Under the pieces are notes generated by a model that was not told the origin of the DNA, made no database searches, and saw only the letters and a list, made by a program, of their open reading frames with translations. 64,000 nucleotides of DNA from Magnolia sinica (taxonomy: Eukaryota > Streptophyta > Magnoliopsida > Magnoliales > Magnoliaceae): positions 41,656,501 to 41,720,500 of the forward strand of contig NC_080574.1 of NCBI RefSeq assembly GCF_029962835.1. The letters are read 5' to 3'. Numbering within the stretch: the stretch's first letter is position 1; each line of letters begins with the position of its first letter. This document shows, in pieces, positions 36,998 to 48,472 of this stretch. The translations under genes were made by a program, and so were the position numbers.

Positions 36998-39900
36998 GGG
37001 GTTCTTAGGGCTTTCCTAGGTATTATGAGAGTTATTCCAAGGTTTAGGCAAAAGGTTTTCTCTATACTTCCAAGGGAGAGGTTAGTATATTGCCTTGTAA
37101 TCTTGTTTTCTTCAAAACGGAAGTTTGCATCCGTGATTTTTTACCCTTGTTTGAGGTTTTTCCATGTATATCTTGTCTTGCGATTTTTTTGGAATGCTTT
37201 GATTCTTCTTCTAATTTATATTTCTTCTTGTTTATCGTTTGTGGGTGAGACCTGAGATTGGATCTCAGTTCACTGCGTTGTTGGCATGCTGTGCAACAAC
37301 TAGTATCAAAGCTATTGGTTTTAGTTCTATTGGGAGCAATGACGGAAGAAGGAAAGACTAGAATTGAGAAGTTTGATGGTTCAAACTTTGCCTTCTGGAA
37401 GATGTAGATGGAGGATTATCTATATTAGAAGGATCTCTATATTCCTCTAGGAGGAAAAGAGAAGAAACCAGAAAGGATGACAGATGATGAATGGTTTTTA
37501 TTGGATCGGAAGGCTTTAGGAACAATCTGACTCTCTTTGTCTAAGAGCGTCGCCTTCAATATATCCAAGGTGAAAACCACAAAAGAATTAATGGAAGCCT
37601 TAGCCACCATGTATAAAAAACCATCAGCGTCCGACAAGGTTCATCTTATAAAACAGCTATTCAACATGAAGATGTCAAATGGTGGGTGCGTGGCTGAAAA
37701 TCTAAACGAGTTCAATACAGTCATAAGCCAGTTGGAATCCATTGGCATTGTTTTTTAGGATGAGGTTAGTGCATTATTGATCTTGTCCAGTTTGTCAGAC
37801 GGTTGGAATGGCTTGGTGATTGCTGTGAGCAATTCTTCAGGGTCGACAAACCTGAAATTTGATGATGTGGCTGATCTAATTCTTAATGAAGAATCTAGAC
37901 GAAAGGCATTAGGAGTTTTAGGGGATTTAGGAAATGCTCTAATCGTTGAAGGAAGAGAAAGATCGCTGAACAAAGGAGGCAATAAATACGGACGTTCTAA
38001 GTTGAGGAAGAAGTCTAAAGGACTGAAAGACAAAGATGGGTGTTGGCATTGCGGGAAGAAGGGGCACATGAAACATGATTACAGGGCGCTTAAGAAATAA
38101 GAAGGAAGCTCTCAAGGCGGGAATGATTCAGTGAATCTATCTAAGGAGAGCGACATAGAGACGTTAATCTTGTCTCTTGATGTGAGGAATAAGTCTTGGG
38201 TTATAGACTGGGGTGCTTCGTTTCATGCCACCTCATGTAAGGAAGTTCTGCATAATTATATATCAGGTGACTTCGGGAGAGTCTACCTAGGTGATGATTA
38301 GCCGTGTAGTATTATTGGAAAGGGAGACGTTCATATATATCAAAAAGATGAAACGGCTTTGAAATTGAAGGATGTCAGACATGTACCGAGTTTGAAACGA
38401 AACTTGATATCGGTAGGGGAGTTGGCCGATACCGGATATGTGACGACCTTTACTAGTGATTCCTAGAAGATCACAAAAGATGCCTTGGTGATATCTCGAA
38501 GCAAAAAGGAATGCACTTTATACGTAACTTCAGGATCATATAGTTCACTTGCAGTCGCATCAACTGGAGTGAATGGGCAGTTATGACATCAGAGGTTGGG
38601 ACATATGAGTGAGAAGATGATGAAAGTGTTATTGTCAAAAGGGAAGTTACCAGGGCTGAAGTCTATTGACTTGGAATTCTGCGAGGACTGTGTATATGGC
38701 AAACAGAAGAGGGTAAGCTTCAAGAAGATAAGACGCGCTCTAAAGACGCATTTGTTGGACCTTGTATACACTGACGTGTGGGGACCGGCACAAGTATCAT
38801 CTCTTGGCAGGTCACGTTATTTTGTTTCCTTTATTGATGATGCTAGTAGAAAACTGTGAATTTATTTCTTAAAGAACAAATCTAATGTATTTGATATATT
38901 TAAGAAGTGGAAAGTAATGGTAGAAAATGAAACAGGTAAAATAGTCAAATGTCTCAGATCAGATAATGGGGGAGAATACTGTAATAAGAGATTTGAGGAG
39001 TATTGTGCAGCAAATGAAATCAAACATCAAAAAATAATTCTAAGGACACCACAGTAAAATGTTGTGGCTGAGCGCATTAACAGGACCATCCTTAAGCGCG
39101 CCGGGAGCATGAGGCTACATGTAGGGTTGTCCAAGACGTTTTCGGCAGATGTTGTGAATACTGCCGCATATCTCATCAATAGAAGTTCCTCAACACCATT
39201 AGATGTGGGCTACCAAAAGAGACGTGGACTGGAAAAAAAGTGAACCTTGCACATCTCAGAGTATTTGGTTACACTTCATACATTCACATTGATGCAGAGC
39301 ATAGAAACAAGCTGAATGCGAAGTCCAGGAGGTGTACGTTTATAGGCTACAGACAGTATGATTTTGGCTACAAGTTTTGGTATGCAGAAAGCAAGAAAAT
39401 CATCAGAAGCAAGGACGTAGTCTTCAATGAAAAAGTGATGCATAAGGACAGTGTGCAGGAAAATAAGGCCGAAGAGAAAGAATTCATAGAGTTGGAAGAG
39501 TTACCGGACACAGGTGTTACAACACCACATAATGATCATGCACAGGAGCATTATGAGGTAGAGCCACATACACCGGTTGTGAGGAGGTCTACTCGGGAGA
39601 GGAGACTCACGGTCCGATACTCACCCTCCTTACATTATCTACTGCTGATAGATAATGGTGAACAAGAGTATTTTAAAGAAGCATGATAATCAGAAACATA
39701 GGTTAAGTGGGAGCAGGCCATGGATTATGAGATGGACTCTTTTGAGTCTAATTGTACATGGGAGCTAGTCACTCTACCCAAGGGTAAGAAAACTTTTCAT
39801 AACAAGTGGGTTTACAGAATGAAGGAGGAGCACGATGGTTCGAAACGGTATAAGGCCAGATTGGTCATGAAAGGGTTTCAACAAAAGGCGGGTATCGGTT

Positions 39901-41278
39901 TCAATGAAATATTTTCACCGGTAGTGAAAATGTCTACGATTCGCATGGTCTTGAGTATAGTGGCTACAGAGGACTTACAGTTAAAGCAGCTAGATGTTAA
40001 GACAGCCTTTCTTCATGGGGACCTTGAAGAAGAAATATATAGCATCAGTGGACAGGATACGTGGCACTAGGAAAAGAGAATAAGGTATGCAAACTGAAGA
40101 AGAGTCTATATGGCCTGAAGTAGGCCCCAAGGAAGTGGTATAATAAGTTTGACAGTTTCATGTCGAGAAATGGTTTTAGGAGATGTCATGTAGACCATTG
40201 TTGTTACTTGAAGAAGTTTGATACGTCGTATATCATCCTTCATCTATATGTTGATGATATGCTTGTGGCCGGTTCAAGCATGAAGGACATCTCAGATCTC
40301 AAAAAACAATTGTCTAGAGAATTTGTCATTAAGGATTTAGGAGCTACAAAACAAATCCTAAGCATGAGGATAAAGCGTGACAGGAAAAATATGAAACTAG
40401 TTTTATCACAGGCAGAATATATAGCCAAGGTACTTAATTGATTCAATATGGGAGGTGCTAAGCCGGTTAGCACTCCATTAGCCAACCACTTCAAGCTTCC
40501 AAAGGAGAAAGGTGCAAAGACGCAGGAGGAACGAGACTACATGGCTAAAGTCTCATACGCATCAGCTATTAGGAGTCTCATGATGCTATGGTGAGCACGA
40601 GGCCAGACATTACTCAAGCAGTGAGAGTTGTTAGCAAGTTCATGAACAACCCCGGGAAGGAACATTGTGAAGCTGTGAGGTGGATCCTCAGATACCTAGT
40701 AGGTACTGTGGATATAGGGTTGTGCTATGGTGGATCGAAAATCAAGCTACAAGGCTACGTAGATTCAGATTTGGCATGAGATATCGATAGCACAAGAAGC
40801 ACTACAGGTTATGTCTTTACTCTGGGTAGTGCTGCAATCAGTTGAGTCTCTCAGTTACAGAAGATAGTATCTATCAGTACGACGGAAGCAGAATATGTTG
40901 CAGCTACAGAAGCGTGCAAGGAGATGGTATGGATGCAAGGTTTCATGGAAGAGTTGGGTAAGAAGCAAGTATATTGCAAGCTGTACAGTGACAGTCAGAG
41001 TGCAATACACTTGGCTAAGAACTCGGCCTTTCATTCAAGGACCAAGAATATTAACATCAGATATCACTTCATACGTTCGTTACTAGAAGATGGATCGATT
41101 GCTCTGGAAAAGATCCATACAAGTGAGAATCCTGCGGATATGCTGACCAAGGAGATCACACGGGAGAAGCTGAAGCTCTATTCAGCTTTCATTGGTCTTT
41201 AGGCTTGAAGAAAGGGAGGTGGTACACTCCGGATGAAAAAGACGAAGGTTTATGGCGATGTATCTCCAAGTGGGAGAT

Positions 41279-41809
41279 TGTTGAGATGTGGAGCTACATC
41301 TAGACGGTCGCTCTGGTCGAGTGGCCCACTCGACCAGTCGTAGATTGGCTCAACTCAAAGTCTAGTGAGCATCAGTTTTTTGGGTTCCGCGGTACTCAAC
41401 CGGTCGAGGTTACGTAGATTCATTTCCGGATTTGACGCGGACTACGAATTTTGGAGTCAGTTTTCATAAGGGTGCGAAAGGGGACTTGCCTAAACTATAA
41501 ATAGGGGTTCCCAGGGCTTTTATAAGTATTATGAGAGTTATTCCAAGGTGTGGGCAAAGGGTTTTCTCTATACTTCTAAGGGAGAGGTTAGTATATTGCC
41601 TTGTAATCTTGTTTTCTTCAAAGTGAAAGTTTGCATCCGTGGTTTTTTACCCTTGTTTGGGGTTTTTCCACATATATCTTGTCTTGTGGTTTTTTTTTTT
41701 TAGAATGCTTTGATTTTTCTTCTAGTTTATATTTTTTCTTGTTTATCATTTGTGGGTGAGACCTGAGATTGGATCTCGGTTCACACCGTTATTGGCGCAC
41801 TGCGCAACA
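41279..41809 (+). repeat. 3' LTR of the Copia element
   Basis: 531 bp, starting TGTTGAGATG and ending GCGCAACA. It aligns with the two parts of the 5' LTR and carries a TATA box at 41496-41503. Confidence 0.88.
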
Positions 41810-41979
41810 CTCCTGCCAAAGGTTTCTATCCTAACATGGAACATCATACACAGGGTTGTTCCCGTGGACACCAGAATTCAAGCCAAAGGGTCTGTATTGC
41901 TTCTAAATGCCCATGTTGCCCTTCAGCTCAAAACATTCCATATTGAGACGATTGATCACATTTTCTCCTGGGGCGATAA
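41810..41979 (+). pseudogene. LINE copy 2, piece 4 of 5
   Basis: It continues piece 3. It encodes the zinc-binding region after reverse transcriptase ('LPKVSILTWNIIHRVVPVD'), matching 'LPPKLSLLTWKIIHKAIPVD' of the upstream LINE. It is cut after 'ggggcgataa' by a solo-LTR-like insertion. Confidence 0.85.
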
Positions 41980-43940
41980 TGTCACGCCCCGAAATTCGAG
42001 TACAGAGTGTGCACCCTCAGACCCGAGTTTCTGCCCATGACACGTACACTGAGTGTACTAATTTTATTCAATTATACAATTATTCATTTACCTACTAGCT
42101 CTACCGCGATCATTTATTCCAATAATTAATCATAAACATAACTAAGGACCATCTCAATTGGGATCTTATGAAATGAAATAAACATGTCCAACAACTTGAA
42201 AGAATTAATTTACAATCTAAGAAAATTAAATATAATTAAAGTAAAAATGTCATGACTAGTCTAAGGCTGCAACTTCTTCTTTTGTCAAGTAGGGTCACGT
42301 GTCCCTTAAGTCCTTTCTGCCTTGACCACATAAGTCCTTTCTGCCTTGACCATATATTCCTATTTTTGAGCCACCGGCCCACCCTCATTCACATCTGTAC
42401 GGTTTTTCCATCAATAAAAAATATAAGCTGGCCAGGCTTAGTGATATAACCCAGCATGGTTCATAATCATATCAATTAAAATAATACAAAAATACATGTA
42501 TAATGATGTAAAATGAGGTATGAATGTATCAGATGGGGTGATCGTCCATCTACTTGGGTTGGAAGTCGTCAACTCACATCCACCCGTTGGGTAGGCTTCC
42601 ACCTTTCGGTAGGCTTGGGCATAGCCCGCATCTGGTAACGCTCTACCAGGATCGACATTTCTTCTAGGGAGGGCCCCTAAGATCGACCATGCATTATGCA
42701 ATGCAATGAATGAGGGATGATATGTAAATGCATATTTTTCATATTTGGCATAGTTGTCTCGATTAAAATATTCACATATAAATTTATCGTATAATTATCA
42801 TATCAAAATATTCAAACCAGTAAATCAATCTAACAATCACAATGATTTATTTTAATTTTAATGAATTATAAGACAAGTTGGGTTACTCACCTGAGTCTGG
42901 TAGTGTAGAATCCACAGGGTAATTATGTTAGTTTGAATTCAGAAATCCTATCAGTTATATCAACAACATTATTATTCATATGTTTTTATTACATGGTGGG
43001 GCCCGCCTCTGATTAACATCCTAGGTGGCCAGATCCAAAATAATCGAATAATTAAAATTTCTATTCTATTTTTTTCTCCTTTTTAAGATTATAAAATTAA
43101 ATGATAAGTACTTGATCGGGGTGGTCCATCGGATGGTCAGATCATTCAGATTCTTGAGATATTATCATGTTTTGCCTCTACACATTAGATGGATGGTGTA
43201 GATCTAACCACACATACACCGATGGCCCATCTCGACCTTCTACGCCAAGTGATACTAACACTTACGCAAAAATCTAAGATTCCTTTATTAAACACTTTTA
43301 GATCTGACTAATGTGGCCTATCTGATTGTTAGATTGATCTAAAAATTATGGCCCTTGTATATTTTGGCCTTAAGGATCATATGAGCCGTACAGATCTATC
43401 TTAGCACAATCAGATTCCATCCATTTATTTTATTCCTAAAATATTACTAATTAGACCAAAATCATAAAAATATCACTTTATTAAAATTGACTCTATACAC
43501 CTATACAATGATGGTGTGGATGATCCACGCCATCCATTGTATAGATCAAGAAGAAATTAACAACATAATAAAAAGTTAAAAAGATCTAACGATTAGAACT
43601 TATCTGATCGAGCCTTCTTAGAATTTCCTCTTCCTTTTACTTTAGGCTTCCTATATCCTTATTTATTTTAATGCAGAAACCTTCCGTATTCCTTTTAAAT
43701 AAAATTCTCATAAGATAGGATGAGCACATCCTCCTTTATCCTGAATTTGAATTTTTTTATGATATCTAATAAAAAATTTATTATTACCACTTCAAGAATC
43801 GATCCCTAAACATCTCTCTCAACTAAGAATTTCGCTACCAACTCAACTATTGACTTGTTTTTTATTTTTTATTTAAAAATAAAATCTTTAAATATTTAAT
43901 TTAGTTTTTTTATAATGTACCAAAATTTAGGGTTGTTACA
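41980..43940 (-). mobile_element. Solo-LTR-like insertion, 1961 bp
   Basis: It starts TGTCACGCCCC and ends GGGTTGTTACA, with a perfect 5-bp target duplication, GATAA (41975-41979 and 43941-43945). The first 22 bases are nearly those of the Gypsy-like LTR at 18837 ('cccgaaattcgagta'), but the rest differs, so it is a related family. By analogy with that LTR it lies in minus orientation. No coding domain. The simplest reading is a solo LTR left by recombination. Confidence 0.8.
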
Positions 43941-44800
43941 GATAAAGCAAGAAAGGTATGGGAAAGCTTTGAGTTGCTATTTAATATACACGCCTCTAGT
44001 GCCACCTCGACTGTCGATAGGTCAACCAGATGGTGGGCAGCAACTGCAACTTTTGACTGTTTCCTCCTCTTATGGGGGCTCATTCCCGTCTTCATCCTCA
44101 GGAAAATTTTGATGGCCAGGAACAACACTTGCTTTGAAGAATCCATTATATGTACGCCTAAGGTGATCTCCAAGGTCTATCACTAGATCAGTCTAGTTGG
44201 CCCCACTCTCTCCCTTCCCAAGGTTGTGAAGAGGTCCACATCAGGAGTGCTCAAAGCTTTGGGGATTGAAGGGCCAGTTGTCCAACACGAGGAAGGCTTA
44301 TATGGTCAAGTGGGACAGACCACAGCATCGCTGGGTTAAGATAAACGTGGATGGATTTGCATTAGAAAACGGGGGCCCCTAAGACCAGGGGGTTAGTGGG
44401 AGTTGGTAGAAATAGCTCGAATGACTTTCTTTTACTATCTCATCAAGGTACGACTTTGGCTCCAATACTAGGGTGATTATGAAGGTTCTCTCCCGGTGCG
44501 TGGAATTGGACTTCACCAAGGTGGAAGTGGCAAGTGACTCTTAGTCAACGGTGGGAGTCCTCTCCAAGCAATCTCCTCCATCGTTCATGTGGTACGGCGG
44601 GTTAGGACCTTGATTTTTATTACTTAGAAGGGAGGTTACCTTCTCACACACCCCTAGGCAGGCTGGCTTCCTATGGGAGTGACCGTCAGATGCATTGCCA
44701 ATTCGGACCATCGACAGAGCTCCCCTGTTACTAGAGGTCTTTTATTCCGAGATAAAACGCGGCTGGGTAGCTTGAGAGTGGGCTAATTTTGTTTGTCTTT
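43941..44800 (+). pseudogene. LINE copy 2, piece 5 of 5 (RNase H and tail)
   Basis: It resumes right after the GATAA duplication. It holds the end of the zinc-binding region ('KILMARNNTCFEES'), then RNase H at about 44310-44700 ('RWVKINVDGFALENGG', 'VEVASDS') and the LINE C-terminal tail near 44730. It is broken by several stops and frame changes. No A-rich tail or target duplication could be assigned with certainty. It closes the LINE copy that begins at 18391. Confidence 0.8.
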
Positions 44801-45435
44801 GATTCAAGATAAGCAATCGATACATTTTTTGTTGGTGGTGCGTCCAAAAGTTAGTCCGTATTAGATCTCTTCTGGAATGAAAAAACTTAAAGTTGGTTTT
44901 TTTTTTTTTTAATTAAAAAAAAATTAAATTAAAAGCACGTGATCTTTTTATTTTCTCTTTTTAGAAGTCCACGTGCTGAGATAAAAATGGACAGTTAGCA
45001 GAATGCCACGTGTCATATTTTCAGTTTAGTTGTAAGCTCTTAAACTGACACGTGCATAGACAGTTAAAAAGTTTTATCTTGTTTATCTTAGAAAAAGAAT
45101 GGCTACGTACCTTTACTCGCACGGGCGAACATGGCATACGTGTGAGAGATCTGATTCGTCAATGTACAGAGTACCCTAAAATAAGTGGGGACCGCCTCTT
45201 GAGTGGATCCACATGATTTTCAGGCCAGCGCATGCCAACCCTAGGTCCTACCTGATGGATCTTTTGGATCTTGAGCAGGTATGTCCTGCTGTCACGTGTT
45301 ACTTGAAGCGTACTCCATCTCACACGAACGATTGTACTTGACAAAACGTAAGACTTCCGTACGCCGAATCCATTCCACACAAAAACCTCCACGTGGCACA
45401 TGTTGTTAAGATCTCAATCTTTCACCGGATGGACC
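44801..45435. other. Intergenic DNA
   Basis: No gene is seen. A T-run/AT-rich patch lies at about 44895-44935, and 'gccacgtg' words near 44945-45010 and 45390. A minus-strand frame at 45159-45401 has no recognisable domain. Confidence 0.4.
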
Positions 45436-46004
45436 GCGGATTTGCTGGTGCACCACACACCACCAACCAAACTGGTGTGGGTACGTGTCGTGCGCAGACG
45501 AGCGCTGACGTTCCTCAAGCTCCGATTTGTACGAACGGTTCATAGGATATCAAAGTTACATGGCCCCCACAATTATGTATTTATCATATCTACACCGTTC
45601 ATCCATTTGGCGAGATCATTTTTAGATTTGATCCCAAAAATGATTAATTTCCAAGCTCAAGAAGACCACACCGCCGTTTATCATATCTACACCGTTCAAC
45701 CGTAGCAGTAAAACAATGTTCTCACCGTTAAAACATTCTTAGGGCCACCCTAACGTTTACTTTCCATCCAATCTATTCATAAGGTCAGACCGACCTAAAA
45801 TAATAGAAAAAACAAATATCATATTGATCCAAAATTTCTCTAACCTCTAAAAGGTTGTCTTTTTTTCGTCTCAACCCTTAGGATGAGCTCACCAAGTGGA
45901 CGGACGGTTTGGATATAACTAATACCTTATTATGTGATCCACGGAACTTAGTGACGTCAACACATCAGCCACATCAGTGGTGTCTGGTACACCAGCCAAT
46001 CCGC
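45436..46004. mobile_element. Foldback MITE, ~570 bp
   Basis: The left terminus 'gcggatttgctggtgcacca' pairs with the complement of the right terminus, 'gcggattggctggtgtacca', and pairing continues through 'cagacacca' and 'ctgacg'. Inside are the usual 'ccacaccgttcatccattt' type phrases. No coding capacity and no certain target duplication. Confidence 0.75.
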
Positions 46005-46865
46005 TTCCGTTCTTAAGGACGCTACACGCTCAAAAAGCGTCCTGCCTGAAACTAGAACTTCACTATAGACAAAAAAGTGAAGCAACGATTGAAATTCAAC
46101 AATCACAAGTATTTCCGTTCAGAGGGTTATGATTATTCAATAAGATTTATTTTTAAACTGTGGGTCGTCCCCTGTATCTACATTCTATTTACGGTTCCGA
46201 ATCCACGTTTACCAATCTTTTGAATGTAGTGCACAAAAATAATCTGCTCCTGAGGTGTACAATACAATATCATCATTTAATCATATCTCCAGAGCACCAT
46301 TTCGCGATGGATCGAAAGAAACTGCCGGGAACGTAACTAAAAAATAACCGCTCTCAATTCAAAATCTATTCGCTTAGACAACCAAAAGCTCGGTGGGGCC
46401 CACAATTGTCTGTGTAGGAAATCCACTCGGTCCATCAGTTGGAAAAGCAAGCTCAATTTACATTGTGATATAAAAACTCAGGTTCATACGATACTCAAAT
46501 GGGCCACGCCACATGTAACAGTGGCAATGAGGACATCCACCATTGAAACCCTTCCGGGCCCACTGTCATGTTTTCATTCAATCAAACTAGTTAATAAACT
46601 GAGTAGAACCAGGATTAATTAAAAAAAAAAAAACAGATAAAATAGCCTGTTCCAAGACGTCGGTGGGCCCCAGTAAGATTTCAATGGTGTGCGTCTCCAA
46701 CAGGGATCGTCCTGATTTTTGTCCTATCATCCTAGCATGGTCCGTCGCAAATGATGGACGGAGTGGATGTCACACATATCACTGCGTGCCCCCACAGAGT
46801 TTTTTGTGCGTGTCGCCTCCCCTAATGGGAATGAATGGCCTACGGACCCTCTCACTAGCCCATGG
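46005..46865. other. Gene-upstream DNA with a MITE fragment
   Basis: 46379-46620 is a truncated member of the same non-coding family ('gtggggcccacaattgtc', 'accattgaaacccttc'). The rest shows no gene. Confidence 0.45.
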
Positions 46866-47312
46866 GTAGTGGTCGGTGATCTACGGGACCCACCCTGATA
46901 TATTTCTTTCATCCATGCTGTCCAGCCATTCTTTCGTATCATTTTATGGTATGATCCAGAAAATTAGGTTGATCCAAATCTAAAGTGCACCGCACAATGT
47001 CGATTGAACGCCCACCATTAAAAACTTCTTGGGGCTACAAAAGTTTTGGATTAAGCTGATATATTTTTTTACCTTCATCCAAGTCTGCATGACCTAATCA
47101 ACAGGTTAGATGTCAAATAACCATTACAGTGGACCTTAGGAGGTTTTTAATGGTGGACATTCAATCACTACTGTTTTCCCATGGTGTGGTCGACCTGATA
47201 TTTAGATCAACATCATTTTTGGGATCAACAACTAAAATTATCTTTCAAAATGGATGGACGGCATGGATAAAACACATAAATCACGGTGGGGTCCACATAG
47301 CACCGACCACTA
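46866..47312. mobile_element. Foldback MITE next to the zinc-finger gene
   Basis: It begins 'tagtggtcggtg' and ends 'caccgaccacta', exact complements. The arms continue as 'gggacccaccctgatata...ttcatccatgctgtcca' on the left against the complement of 'ggatggacggcatggataaa...cacggtggggtcca' on the right. The interior carries 'aatggtggacattcaatcac' and 'ccatggtgtggtcgacc'. About 450 bp, no coding capacity. It ends 200 bp before the start codon of the zinc-finger gene. Confidence 0.8.
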
Positions 47313-47512
47313 GCCAGCTGCCACCAGCCAAACCGCGTCCCTTCCTAATGCTGAGGGACACGTGTCATAAGCAGACAGCGAGTCACTCGGGCAGCGAATC
47401 GTCGTACGATTACTCAAACAAGAAAATAACCGCTCAAACTACATTGGGGAAGAACTGCAGACGCGCCTCTAAGCTCTTAGACTCCCATTCATGCAGGATA
47501 GACTGCATAGTC
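47313..47512 (+). promoter_or_regulatory. Proximal promoter/5' UTR of the zinc-finger gene
   Basis: 200 bp between a MITE and the chosen start codon. Visible motifs are a G-box/ABRE-like ACACGTGTC at 47358-47366 and two AACCGC MYB-type words at 47331-47336 and 47428-47433. No clear TATA box is present. In Arabidopsis the DAZ genes are activated by the MYB factor DUO1; whether these words serve that role here is inference. Confidence 0.4.
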
Positions 47513-48472
47513 ATGAACCCTACCAATTCCCCAACTCCATCTAATCAAGAAATCGTGCCTATCCACATCATCGGCGACAATGGTGGCGGTGAGCACCGTC
47601 GCAAGAAACGGTCCAAACTCAGCCGGATATCCGATCCGATGGGGATCTTGAAACCGAAAGGAGTGAAGAAACCAGACCCCACAGCGGCCAAGATCACCCG
47701 CCCGTGTAGTGAGTGCGGCAAGCGATTTTGGTCCTGGAAGGCCTTGTTCGGCCACATGCGTTGCCATCCAGAACGCCAGTGGCGCGGTATCAATCCACCG
47801 CCCAATTTCCGTAAGCCCACCTCCAGCGATCGCCCATCTACGTCTACCCTCGACGAGTTGACGAGTGTGGATCACGAAATCGCCACGTGTCTAGTGATGT
47901 TGGCGAATGGGCCCACTGCAGGAGAAGCGATACACTTCTGTCCTGATCGTGGCCCACCTGAATCCGGTGGCTCTATTGGTGGGGACCCATCAGGGACGGC
48001 TCACATGGATATGGCCCACTTGTACCCACTGAATTGGCGATTCGAGTGCTCGAGTTGCAAAAGGGTGTTTGGGTCCCACCAAGCACTGGGGGGCCATAGG
48101 GCTACGCATAAGAATGTCAAAGGTTGTTTTGCTAATACAAAGAGCAATGGAGAGGAAGATGGAGATGGTAATGGCAATGATGGTGTCATCTTGGACGGCT
48201 GTGATGATAGGGGAGAAGGGAAGGTCAAGGAGATTGGAGGAGAGAAGATTGATATGGTGGTGGGCCATAAGTGTAGCATTTGTTTGAAGGTTTTCTCTAG
48301 TGGTCAAGCCCTTGGTGGACATAAGAGGTGCCATTTTGAGAAAGGGGATGAACATGGTTTGAGTTGTTCTTCCACAACAAAAGGTTGTGTTTTGGACTTG
48401 AACTTGCCTGCCCCAACAGAGATTGAGGACTCTTCATCTGAGCTTGTTTTAGATCTACGGTTGGGAATTTGA
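47513..48472 (+). CDS. ZAT3: C2H2 zinc-finger transcriptional repressor, ZAT2/ZAT3 (DAZ)-like
   Basis: A 319-residue intronless protein with three plant C2H2 fingers: C65-H85 (CSECGKRFWSWKALFGHMRCH with the variant WKALFGH core, in place of QALGGH), C179-H199 (QALGGH) and C254-H274 (QALGGH). A basic stretch RRKKRSK (29-35) may be a nuclear signal. An EAR repression motif DLNLP is at 295-299, and a second leucine-rich repression-like end, LVLDLRL, at 311-317. The first finger followed by HPERQWRGINPPPNFR is the signature I associate with Arabidopsis ZAT2/ZAT3 (DAZ1/DAZ2), nuclear repressors needed for germ-cell division in pollen. I chose Met at 47513 because the open frame upstream (to 47129) runs into a MITE and has no family resemblance. 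Orthology is inferred; a stress-type ZAT paralogue remains possible. Confidence 0.9.
   Translation: MNPTNSPTPSNQEIVPIHIIGDNGGGEHRRKKRSKLSRISDPMGILKPKGVKKPDPTAAKITRPCSECGKRFWSWKALFGHMRCHPERQWRGINPPPNFRKPTSSDRPSTSTLDELTSVDHEIATCLVMLANGPTAGEAIHFCPDRGPPESGGSIGGDPSGTAHMDMAHLYPLNWRFECSSCKRVFGSHQALGGHRATHKNVKGCFANTKSNGEEDGDGNGNDGVILDGCDDRGEGKVKEIGGEKIDMVVGHKCSICLKVFSSGQALGGHKRCHFEKGDEHGLSCSSTTKGCVLDLNLPAPTEIEDSSSELVLDLRLGI

Larger units (their letters stand above)
32482..37298 (+). repeat. 5' LTR of the Copia element (interrupted)
   Basis: LTR sequence is at 32482-32643 and 36865-37298; 4221 bp of another element lie between. It aligns with the 3' LTR at 41279-41809. Confidence 0.88.
32482..41809 (+). 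mobile_element. Copia LTR retrotransposon, old and broken
   Basis: 5' LTR 32482-37298 (split by another element), interior 37299-41278, 3' LTR 41279-41809. A primer-binding site of initiator-Met type lies at 37301-37312, and a purine tract ('aagtgggag') directly precedes the 3' LTR. Domains run in Copia order: gag about 37.34-38.1 kb with a CCHC knuckle near 38.05, protease near 38.2, integrase about 38.6-39.25, reverse transcriptase about 39.7-40.45, RNase H about 40.75-41.15 kb. The gag style is Tnt1/Tork-like, which is inference. The flanks CTCCA (32477-32481) and CTCCT (41810-41814) match at four of five bases. It is clearly a fossil with more than ten breaks; the LTRs differ by roughly 8% by eye. 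Confidence 0.9.

Noticed and set aside
47129-47512. N-terminal extension of the zinc-finger protein by 128 codons
   Set aside because: The extra frame lies mostly inside a foldback MITE and has no family resemblance. Met at 47513 gives a protein of normal size and composition.
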